From: UKL13-2 sp038236905
GTDB taxonomy: Bacteria; Pseudomonadota; Gammaproteobacteria; Burkholderiales; Usitatibacteraceae
DNA: 43,330 bases
Assembly (NCBI GenBank): GCA_038236905.1
Contig: JBBRZG010000011.1
Coordinates: 1 to 43,330, forward strand
Direction: 5' to 3'
The notes under the pieces are model-generated. The model had not been told where the DNA came from. It was given only the letters and a program-made list of their open reading frames with translations, and did no database searches. Within the stretch, counting starts at the first letter, position 1; the number at the start of each line of letters is the position of its first letter. A program made the translations under genes and the position numbers. Positions 32,334 to 41,000 of this stretch are shown one piece after another.

Positions 32334-32999
32334 ATGGTTACTCTCTGCGGATTTGGCGTCAGTAATTACTACAACAAACTAAAGCTGATTTTGCTGGAGA
32401 AGGAAATCCCGTTTACCGAGGAAACCATTTACCCTTGGCAACGAGACTTGTTTTGGCAGTCCTCGCCTATCGGCAAGATTCCATATCTCAAAACTGACGA
32501 TGGCGACTTGTCTGAATCGCAAGTGATTTTGGAATATTTGGAGGAAAAATATCCCAATAAACCACTCTATCCGGAAGCCGTGTTTAGGCGCGCAAAATGC
32601 CGCGAACTAATTCAACACCTTGAACTTAATTGCGAATGGGTTGCACGCACTCTGTACAAAGAATCATTTTTTAGCGGCAGCGTTTCGGAAGAAAAGAAGG
32701 GTGAAGCCCACGAAAGGCTCATCATTGGTTTGGAAGGCGTTGCACGACTTGCCCAATTTTCGCCCTACATACACGGGGCTCATTTTACGGCGGCCGACAT
32801 TGTGGCTTATGTACACTTCGTGATGATCAAGATCACTACTCAAAAAATCTACGGGGAAAATATGCTCGAAAAATATCTACCCGAGCATGCGACATACATG
32901 CGGCTTATGCAGGGCCACATACATGTTCAAAAAATGGAGGCGGAGCGCGCTCCGGCGATGGAGGTTTTTCTTAAATTAAATGTCAAATACGAGGGCTGA
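32334..32999 (+). CDS. Glutathione S-transferase family protein
   Basis: The start at 32334 has AAGGA six bases upstream. The 221-residue protein has the thioredoxin-like N-terminal domain with SPIGKIPYLKTDDGDLSESQ, the glutathione-binding cis-Pro and Glu-Ser segment, and an all-helical C-terminal domain with HFTAADIVAYVHF. Conjugation or reduction of electrophiles with glutathione is the general activity. The substrate is unknown. It follows the LysR gene by 69 bases on the same strand and could share its inducer. Confidence 0.9.
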   Translation: MVTLCGFGVSNYYNKLKLILLEKEIPFTEETIYPWQRDLFWQSSPIGKIPYLKTDDGDLSESQVILEYLEEKYPNKPLYPEAVFRRAKCRELIQHLELNCEWVARTLYKESFFSGSVSEEKKGEAHERLIIGLEGVARLAQFSPYIHGAHFTAADIVAYVHFVMIKITTQKIYGENMLEKYLPEHATYMRLMQGHIHVQKMEAERAPAMEVFLKLNVKYEG

Positions 33000-33033
33000 T
33001 CAAATGGCTTCGTCAACAATTTGATCTCAAACT

Positions 33034-33375
33034 CTACGCTTTACTTAACAACGCTGCCGTCTCAAACAACGGCAGGCCCATCACGCCGGTATAGCTGCTG
33101 GAAATCTTACTGATGAACTCTGCAACCTCGACTGACGGCCAAACGCACCCGCTTCGTACGCAGGTTCGCCGGTTTCGAGATGGCGCCTGATATTGTCTTT
33201 GGATTTAGTTTCGAGTGTGAGAGTACGTGGTGAAAGTGCGAGATCAGTTTCGTCATGCACGCTCGCAGCGATTGCGGTTAAAACTAATAGTGTTTAGCCG
33301 CGGTGGCGTTTTACCATTCGGATCAGGCCGACGACATCAGCTTGCTCGCGGAAAATATCATCGCGGTTAGCGAAG
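33034..33375 (-). pseudogene. Decayed maf (septum formation inhibitor-like nucleotide pyrophosphatase) fragment
   Basis: On the minus strand the broken frames spell pieces of the C-terminal half of Maf in the right order: ANRDDIFR, VLTAIA after an in-frame stop, then LETGEPAYEAGAFGRQ. After a frameshift comes FISKISSSYTGVMGLPLFET and a stop at 33034-33036. At least one nonsense codon and one frameshift are present, and the N-terminal half is missing or unrecognisable. Intact Maf proteins are about 190-200 residues, dTTP/UTP pyrophosphatases. The rest of 33000-33609 shows nothing else I recognise. Confidence 0.65.
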
Positions 33376-33609
33376 GGGCCAAGAGGCGACGGGGCGACGG
33401 GATGTAAGAATCGGGCAAGGAGGAAGTTTGCGGAATGCGGAGTACGGATGCTCGCGCGGTAAACGCCGCCACAACGGGAAAGACTAGGTTGCCTTCGTCG
33501 TTCTGTTGCTCGAACAATACGACGGTTCCAAACTATTGTGTATCAGGTTGCGTACACAAGCATATGAAGACATTGAATGTTATGCAAATTCAAGTACTTA
33601 TATACAGAT

Positions 33610-33700
33610 TGGCGGAGAGGGTGAGATTCGAACTCACGGTACGGTAAAACCGTACGCCAGATTTCGAGTCTGGTGCATTCGACCACTCTGCCACCTCTCC
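33610..33700 (-). tRNA. tRNA-Ser (anticodon CGA)
   Basis: The 91-base minus-strand sequence folds as a class II tRNA: acceptor GGAGAGG/CCTCTCC with G discriminator and encoded CCA, anticodon arm CCAGA-CTCGAAA-TCTGG (anticodon CGA, on the plus strand at 33664-33666), a long variable arm (about 18 bases, CGTACGG..CCGTACC) and T arm GTGAGTTCGAATCTCAC. The long variable arm is typical of tRNA-Ser. It reads codon UCG. Confidence 0.97.
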
Positions 33701-33746
33701 GCTGCGCCGTTCGCTTCGCTTCATTTTTAAGCCGTAGCGAGGGCAA

Positions 33747-33775
33747 ATTATAGCCGGTCATTTGCGTTGCGTCGA
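33747..33775 (-). promoter_or_regulatory. Probable promoter of tRNA-Ser
   Basis: On the minus strand TCGACG (-35-like) and TATAAT (perfect -10, 33747-33752) are 17 bases apart, followed by a GC-rich discriminator and a leader of about 40 bases to the tRNA 5' end. Confidence 0.6.
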
Positions 33776-34034
33776 ATTTTGATTGCATAGCGATAAAAAG
33801 ACTCGTGCCTGCGGTTCAGATGTCACAAGTGTTGACATCGCTGCACGGTCAATCTCGGTATATTCCGGTTGGATTCGTGGTGGATGTTAGCCCAGATTTT
33901 ATTAAAGTGGCTGCTTCAAAAGTAATCAAGAAGCGGCTCCGATGTAAATCCTGAACTAGTTTGCGGGTAAAAAAGCTCTAGGGCACTTCACTGCAATCAG
34001 TTGCAAACATCGTTTTAAAGTCAATTTTGCGTAA

Positions 34035-34063
34035 TTGCATACCCAATGGTGTTGTCATATACT
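34035..34063 (+). promoter_or_regulatory. Candidate sigma-70 promoter of the surface-protein genes
   Basis: TTGCAT (34035-34040) and TATACT (34058-34063) are 17 bases apart, leaving a leader of about 130 bases before the start at 34200. The -35 is a poor match and the assignment is tentative. Confidence 0.35.
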
Positions 34064-34199
34064 GGCGCTGTTTCTCGAAACAAGATTAAAAAAATTTTGT
34101 AAGTCATTGAGGCAGCGATGAATTCTTATTAATTTTTCATTGCATAAGAAGAAAATAAAGCGGTAAAACGTTTGATTCCGGACGCGAAGGGAGGGTGAG

Positions 34200-34766
34200 A
34201 TGTTGTTATTCAAGATGATTCGCATCCTTAGCCTGGGCGTGCCCATTGCTTGTGGATTAGTTTTATCAGACGGCGTGTCTGCATCCAATGCGTCTCGCAC
34301 TACTGTGAATTTTGTTTCTACCCAAAATCCGACCAGTGCCCCTGTCAACATCAAGCTGGAGCGGCGCAAAGTCGTGATGTTGTCCGGCAAAGAAAGCCTG
34401 CAAAGCGCCGAAACGGCAAAGCCAGGCGATGTGCTTGAGGACGTCGCGACTTATTCGAATAAAACAAACCGCGTACTGGTAGTGCCAACCGCGACCGTAC
34501 CTGTCCCCGCCAATACCGAATTGATTTTGAATTCAGTCAAGCCAGCGACCGCATTCGCCAGTACCGATGGCATTAATTTTTTTGCAATGCCTCTTAGCGT
34601 CAAATTGAAGCAAAGCAATGGCGTCGAACTCGAGCAACCGATGGCACTTAGCCAGTATCGCTTCCTGCGGTGGTTTCCCGGGGAGTTAGCGGCTAAGCAA
34701 TCGGTTATATTCTCGGCGCGCTTTAAGGTCGTCGACGGCGCCGAGACAACAATTGTTAAACGTTAA
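34200..34766 (+). CDS. Small exported DUF11-type protein
   Basis: The ATG at 34200 with a GGGAGGG ribosome site opens a 188-residue exported protein (signal peptide hydrophobic about 5-23, cleavage near VSASN). The body carries a single module: GDVLEDVATYSNKTNRVLVV, VPVPANTELILNSVKPATAF, with the long beta-strand pattern of DUF11-like (conserved repeat domain) segments. No anchor or sorting signal is seen. It precedes two large DUF11-rich proteins and may be a partner or chaperone-like subunit. This is inference. Confidence 0.75.
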   Translation: MLLFKMIRILSLGVPIACGLVLSDGVSASNASRTTVNFVSTQNPTSAPVNIKLERRKVVMLSGKESLQSAETAKPGDVLEDVATYSNKTNRVLVVPTATVPVPANTELILNSVKPATAFASTDGINFFAMPLSVKLKQSNGVELEQPMALSQYRFLRWFPGELAAKQSVIFSARFKVVDGAETTIVKR

Positions 34767-34906
34767 TTAGTTCACGGTTTTGGCGGCGGAGAAGCCTTAT
34801 CCTTCGACGAAGTTGCTAAGTACGATGCCTGAGCAGAGACCAAGAAACACTGTATTGCCACCTGAAAGCGCCGTTTGGAAGATTTAGCCGCAACAAAATA
34901 TGGCTG

Positions 34907-34938
34907 AAACGACGATACAAACAAACGACGATACAAAC
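34907..34938. repeat. Two tandem copies of a 16-base unit
   Basis: AAACGACGATACAAAC occurs twice back to back (34907-34922, 34923-34938) in the 279-base gap between the first and second surface-protein genes. The rest of the gap 34767-35045 contains no gene that I can support. Confidence 0.9.
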
Positions 34939-35045
34939 GTAAGGCAGCAGCAAAAAACTAACAGAGACGCGCTAATTAACATGCATAAAAATGCACGAAC
35001 CAAGGCTGCCGCGCAGCGATGAAATCTGCTGAGGGAATTTCGATC

Positions 35046-38000
35046 ATGTCTGAAGCGCTCGCGCGGGCATCGCGCTTACAGCAAATGCGTTCCCCATCGC
35101 GGGCTTTGTGCATTTCATGGCTGAGCGCAATGATGATGGCGATGGTGTTGCTGATGAGCGCCTTTTCAACGGGCACTAATGCGGCACCGGCACCCGCGAA
35201 TGCCGTAATCGGCAATCAAGCTTCAGCGACTTATTTGGACAGCAGCGGGACGGTACGTCCGGTGTCTTCAAACACAGTGCAAACGACCGTGCTCCAGGTG
35301 AAGAGTTTCATTCTGACGCAAACCGGAGCCAAGACGGTTCCGGCCAATCAGCAAGTGTGCTATCCACATACCATCACCAATACCGGCAACGGCACGGATT
35401 CGTATGCCCTGAATCCGGCGACCACCAGTGGTATGTTTACGCACACAGGCCTCGCTTATTTCGCCGATACCAACCAAGACGGCGTCGCAGATTCGGCCGC
35501 AACAATTTCTGCGCCGGTGTCGATTAATGCGGGGGCTAGCTTCAGTTTTGTGGTGTGCGGCACTACTGCTGCGACGGCCACGCCAGGCCAAGTGGGGACG
35601 ATTGTAGTGTCGGTAAGTGACACCAACACGCCAACCGCCAACACGCTCACCCAGACGGATACCACCACCATCGGTGCGGCTTCGGTGAATGTGACCAAAA
35701 AATTATCCACCGTGCCTCCTCCTGGCTACATTCCAATTGCAGGCGGAGCCAGCCCGAATTCGGGGCCGTTGTACGTGATCCTCGATTACTCCAATACCGG
35801 GACGATTCAAGCCGACAACGTTAATCTGATTGACGCATTGCCAAGCGGCTGGTTGTACGTGCCGGGTAGCGGACGCTGGAGCGTCACCGGGCCGTCAACC
35901 GCGCTTACCGATCCGCCCGCAGGCGATCCCGCTGGCATAGCGTATCAAGCGCCGGCGAGTGCCGTGTCTGGCACCATTGATGCCACTGTGGCGGTACTGG
36001 CGCCATTAACAAGCGGCAATGTTTATTTTCAAGTGACAATTGCGCCGAATCTGCCCGTGACGACGCCGGGAAACGCAATCACCACCACTAACACCGCCAG
36101 CGTCCAATACAGTTACACGACCACTGGAATTACCACCATTGTGCCGCCATCTCCGTCCAACTCGGTTCAGTATGCGGTCGCACAAACTGCAAATCTGTCG
36201 GTGAATGGCTCGTCAACGACCACTGGGATTACGGATAACGAACCCGTTGTTGTACCCGGTGCAGCACCCGGCCAATCCGTCACGTTTACAGACTATGTGT
36301 GGAACCGTGGCAGTTCGCCTGACAGTTTTGATTTGATTATTCGCGACGGCACCTCGGCTGCGGCCTATCCCGCCAATGCGCTGCCTGCCAACGGCTCAAC
36401 TTGTAACCCGGCTAATGCGGCGGTGGTCGATGCATGTACCTTCCCGGTAGGCACCACGTTTCAAATCCTGGCTTTTAACGGTACTACCGCATTACAGGAC
36501 AGCAATGGCAACGGCATCCCTGATACAGGCACGATTCCGCTGCCGAGCGGTGGCACTTGTCCAGCGCCGTATATCATCAGCGCCAGCGGTGTTTCCTGCG
36601 GCTATGCCGTGGTGATTAGGGCCACGCTGCCAGCCAATGCAACACCGGGCAATAATGCCGGCAACGGCTATCGCATCACCTTGGAAGGTCGTTCACGTTT
36701 TGACACCACGCGCACCGATACCGTGGTTGACACACTGGCAACTATTGTTCCGAACAGCGCAGACATTACCAATAATGCGCCCGTCGCGGGGATCGGCGTG
36801 CTTGGTGCGGGGCCTGACAATTCAGTGGTGCAAGTAACCAACATCGTCGCGCCCTTGCCAACTGTTGCTGTGACCACCGTGTTCACGCTGTATGCGAATA
36901 ATACAAGTGCCACTGCGTCGATTTACAACTTGAGTTCATCGTTTATCTCCGTGCCAAGCGGCGTAGGCTTGGCAACCCCGCCTTCAGGATGGGTGATTAC
37001 GTTCCGCGACAGCGGAAACGGCATAAATTGTAATGCGCCATTAGGGGCGGCCGTGACAACGACCGGTGCAGCGCCGATCCCGGCAGGGGGCAGCCGTATC
37101 ATCTGTGCCGAAGTCAACGTACCTGCTACTGCGCCCGGTACCACACCCACACCGACGCCAACGGCTGCTGGCGATTATGTGCTGCAGTTTGGTATCGCCA
37201 ATCAGGCCAACCCGGCGGTAGCCGACACTATTCGCGACCGGGTCACGGTCTCAGCTGTGCATGCCGTGACGCTAACGCCAAATGGCGCCCAGGGCACGGT
37301 GCCCGGTGGCAGCGTAACTTACACCCATGTTTTGGCAAATACCGGGAACGTGGCTGAAGCCATTTTGTTTCCGGCTAATTTTTTGACCAACAGCCAAACC
37401 CCCGCGTTTGCGTGGAACGCGGTGGCTTATATCGACAGCAATGACAATGGGTTGTACGACGCGGGCACGGATACCCAAATCGTGCCCGGTGTGACCACTA
37501 TCCCGAGCTTGTTGCCAAACGAGACGCGTTCGATTTTTGTCCGCGTGGCCGCGCCGCCCGCAACCGGTAGTCCGCCGAATACCACCACCTTAAATGCAAC
37601 CTACAACAGCGGTGCGGGAACATTGTCAGTTGTCGACATCACGTCGCTGTCAGATGGGTTGCGACTTACCAAATATCAGCAGCTACCGGGCGGCAACGGA
37701 TCTTGCACTACGACGCCGACCACGACGTTGACCGGCGCAACGCCCAACGCGCCATGGAGCAGCGCGCCACTCAGCGCCAGCGCCAATACGGTGCCGGGCA
37801 AGTGTATTTCCTATCTGATCGTTGGGCTAAACTCTGGCGGCGCGAATGCCACCAATATCAATTTGACCGATTTGGTGCCGCCAAATACCTCTATCGAGCT
37901 TGGCTGTGGTGCGCCTGTGGTGACGGGCCCCGTTGCCTTGATCGGTGCCTACCCCACCGGCTTTACAGGCACGGTGAGCGCGCAATCTTCGCCCACCGCA

Positions 38001-38066
38001 GCGACCCCGTTGCTACCCAATCAAATCCTCACGCTGCAGTTCTGCGTGAAGATTAATACGATGTAG
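35046..38066 (+). CDS. Large exported DUF11-repeat surface protein
   Basis: The start at 35046 has GAGGGA nine bases before it. An ATG at 35019 lacks a site. The 1006-residue product has a long N-region, a hydrophobic signal (about 29-44, cleavage after TNA) and then about seven DUF11-like modules. Each repeats a version of 'NTGNGTDSYAL / VTYTHVLANTGNVAEAI' with PGQSVTFTDY or PGGSVTYTH starts and DSNGNGIPD/DTNQDGVAD calcium-loop-like motifs. This is an all-beta, Ala/Thr/Gly-rich extracellular protein with few charged residues. The C-terminus (LLPNQILTLQFCVKINTM) has no LPXTG, PEP-CTERM or obvious beta-barrel end. A stalk, adhesin or sheath role is inferred. The next gene starts 6 bases after the stop. 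Confidence 0.85.
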   Translation: MSEALARASRLQQMRSPSRALCISWLSAMMMAMVLLMSAFSTGTNAAPAPANAVIGNQASATYLDSSGTVRPVSSNTVQTTVLQVKSFILTQTGAKTVPANQQVCYPHTITNTGNGTDSYALNPATTSGMFTHTGLAYFADTNQDGVADSAATISAPVSINAGASFSFVVCGTTAATATPGQVGTIVVSVSDTNTPTANTLTQTDTTTIGAASVNVTKKLSTVPPPGYIPIAGGASPNSGPLYVILDYSNTGTIQADNVNLIDALPSGWLYVPGSGRWSVTGPSTALTDPPAGDPAGIAYQAPASAVSGTIDATVAVLAPLTSGNVYFQVTIAPNLPVTTPGNAITTTNTASVQYSYTTTGITTIVPPSPSNSVQYAVAQTANLSVNGSSTTTGITDNEPVVVPGAAPGQSVTFTDYVWNRGSSPDSFDLIIRDGTSAAAYPANALPANGSTCNPANAAVVDACTFPVGTTFQILAFNGTTALQDSNGNGIPDTGTIPLPSGGTCPAPYIISASGVSCGYAVVIRATLPANATPGNNAGNGYRITLEGRSRFDTTRTDTVVDTLATIVPNSADITNNAPVAGIGVLGAGPDNSVVQVTNIVAPLPTVAVTTVFTLYANNTSATASIYNLSSSFISVPSGVGLATPPSGWVITFRDSGNGINCNAPLGAAVTTTGAAPIPAGGSRIICAEVNVPATAPGTTPTPTPTAAGDYVLQFGIANQANPAVADTIRDRVTVSAVHAVTLTPNGAQGTVPGGSVTYTHVLANTGNVAEAILFPANFLTNSQTPAFAWNAVAYIDSNDNGLYDAGTDTQIVPGVTTIPSLLPNETRSIFVRVAAPPATGSPPNTTTLNATYNSGAGTLSVVDITSLSDGLRLTKYQQLPGGNGSCTTTPTTTLTGATPNAPWSSAPLSASANTVPGKCISYLIVGLNSGGANATNINLTDLVPPNTSIELGCGAPVVTGPVALIGAYPTGFTGTVSAQSSPTAATPLLPNQILTLQFCVKINTM

Positions 38067-38072
38067 TCAACG

Positions 38073-41000
38073 ATGAATACAAATTACAAAAACACTCGTT
38101 TTCAATATGCGGCTAGTCCAGTTGGACCGATGGCTTTAATCTCGATCAATCCTGAAGGGCGCGCATCGAACCGCATTAGCTGGCAAAGCCTGTTTAGAAC
38201 AATCGCGAAAACACTGGTGGCAGCTGCGGTGCTGGGCCTGAACGTCGGCAGTGCGCGCGCTGCGGTGCCGCCTTCGGGTACGCTATTGAGCAACACGGCA
38301 TCGAGCAGTCAGCAAGTCGGTGGAGTTCCGCAGTCAACCACCAGTAATGCCGTGACGGCTACTGTAGGTGCGCTGGCAGGCCAGCCCAACTTGACGAAAT
38401 TCTTCGGCGCAGAGTCGATCAATCCAGGCGAAAGTACAACGCTATCTTTTAGGCTGTTTAATACCGCGGGTTCACTGTTGCAGACGGGCATTGCTTTTAC
38501 CGATACCCTTCCTTCAGGTCTGCGTCTGAACGCCACGCCAACCGTGACGCGTTCACCAGGTTGTTCGGGAACCGTGACATTCACGCCGCCATCGACGATC
38601 AGTGTCTCAAATGCAAGTATTGCCGCCGGCACGCAAGTTTGCGACTTAATCATCAGCGGCGTCACCAATACGCCCACGCAAACGAATGCGAGCTGCGCTG
38701 GTAATCCACCGGCGTTCACCAATGGACCGGCTTCCATTTCGGGCATTGTAATTGCCGCTAACGGCGTTGCTAGCCAGTGTTTAGTGGTCACTCCGCTCAT
38801 TGTGTTGCCCACCGCATACGACCTGTTTTTCAGCAAATCCATTTCGGCGATTCAAGGCAATTCGCCGAGCGGTTCATATCGAATCATGATCCGCTATGGC
38901 AACGCGAGCGACCCGGAAGCCGTAAAAACGAATATCACTATTAACGACGTCCTGCCCGCGGGAATGGTCTATGTGCCAGGATCATTGCGGCTGTCAGCCC
39001 CACCGCAGAACAATGATGTAAGTTTAAGTGCTCCGTCCGGCCCGTTTGTATTTAATGGCTTAACCGGAACCTACGAGACTTCAGCGGACCGCGTGAGCTT
39101 GACGTTCGCCACGATGCGGCAAAATGAATCGGGGTTAGTAGCCTTTGACGTAAATATCGCGCCCGGGCAGACGCTGAATAGCGTCCTCACCAACATTGCC
39201 GACAATTCTTATACGCCTATCAGCGGCGTTCGCGTCGGGCCACGTTTCAGCAATCCGGTCGACTTCCGCGTTACAGGCACTGAAAACATAACGATACGCG
39301 GCGTCACCATACCGTCCGTTGATCCTGGCAGCACGGTCGCATTTAATAACATCTTGACTAACAGCACCAGCAAAACGGACACTTTTGATGTCACGTTATC
39401 GGGTTCAAATTTCCCGCCCGGCACGACATTTCAGCTTTTCAAACCCGATGGCCTAACGCCGCTGGCCGACACAAACGGCAATACAATTCCAGATACGGGA
39501 CCCGTCGCCGCTGGAGCCACTTATCGCATTGTCGTCAAGGCAACACTGCCGCCTGGTGTGGGCGGTGGGCCTTTCCGCGTATCGAAGGCGGCACAGTCTA
39601 TTTCCAATCCGCTGATCAGAGCGATAGATGACGATATTGTCTCCATCATCAGTGCGGTGTGTCGCGTCAGCTTAGAGTCGGATAATGTTGGCACCACCAC
39701 ACCAGGTGGAAATATTGTGTACACGCATGTACTAACGAACGTTGGGACATGCAACGAAACCATAACGTTCCCAGCGAATTTCCTCGTCAATGGCAGCACC
39801 GGATGGACTGCGCAGATCGTGGTCGACAACCCGGTCGCGGGTGGACAATCCATTGTGGGCGTGTTTGACCCAAGCGACACAGCCATAACCCCGAGCAGTA
39901 CATTCTCGTTGCCGCCGGGTGCACGCATTGTGTTTTTGAACCGCGTCGTTGCGCCGCAAGCAGCAACAGCAGGCGCGAACAACACTACCGATTTCCGCGT
40001 GAACACCACGTCAAGCGGCGTGCTCACGAATCGCGACACCACGACAATCGGAACCACCGCGACCGTTGAAAATATTATTCAAGGCTTTATAGACGGCGGC
40101 TTCCAGCGCGCAACTCCATGGGCATTTATTGGGCGGGATTTATTTATACGGGCAACAGCGCCGTCGTGCAATCTATTACCAGATGTAATCGAACGTCGCA
40201 TCATTATCATCACCGGTCCCAATGGTGAGCGTGAAGAAATTGTTTCTGTCGAGACAGGTCCCAACACAGGCATTTTTGAAGCGACAGGTTTACCCGTTCG
40301 CAGGCCGCCGGTAGTTCCCGGCGATCGTATCTTGGAAGGTAACCCGTACGACACGTACAACGTAGAGATCATAGGCTGCGGGCGCCGAATTTCTACCAGC
40401 GTCACCGTTATTGATCCGAACGGTGTGGTGTTCGATAGCCGCACGAATGAGCCTGTTGCGGGTGCGTCGGTACGGCTGGTGACGTCGCAGGGAGGCGTGT
40501 GTACCAGTACACCGGCCATGGTCGGTCAGCTGGTGAACGGCTTGATCGTACCGGCCCCCGCGAACGTCGTCACGCTTGCGGATGGTCGTTTCGATTTCCC
40601 CCTCGTGTCTAGCGGTGACTATTGTGTGCTGGTGACACCGCCGAACGGCTATACGTTTGTTTCAGCTGTGCCGTTTACGCAACTTCCTTCTGGACGTAAC
40701 GTGTTGGCAACCGGTCCCACCACGGGGGGATCGTATGGTGGCGTGTTCCGAATTGGCCCCGATACCGGACCCGTGATCGTTGATATTCCGGTAGATGCCG
40801 GGCGTATCGGTGGATTGTTTATACAGAAAACGGTATCGCGCACGACGGTCGAAATCGGCGATTTAACCGATTACGCTGTGACGGTGAATAACAACACCGG
40901 CTATGCATTAAACCTGAGTCCAGTATTGTTGACAGACTCGCTTCCAGCCGGCTTCACGTTTGTGCTCGGCACCGCCCGCCTTGAAGGCAAACCGTTGGCG

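Larger units (their letters stand above)
33701..34199. other. Intergenic region between tRNA and surface-protein genes
   Basis: The 499 bases hold the tRNA promoter and a probable promoter for the first surface-protein gene (both listed). A TTGACA at 33832-33837 has no well-spaced -10. No gene is supported. Confidence 0.5.

Noticed and set aside
33323..33517. A 64-codon minus-strand open frame beside the maf relic
   Set aside because: No resemblance to the N-terminal half of Maf or any other family. It is probably a chance frame in decayed sequence.
33610..33700. tRNA-Ser as an integration site for an island
   Set aside because: No integrase gene and no repeated 3' tRNA fragment is visible in the window.
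33832..33864. TTGACA followed by TATATT as a promoter
   Set aside because: The spacing of 21 bases is too long for a standard sigma-70 promoter.
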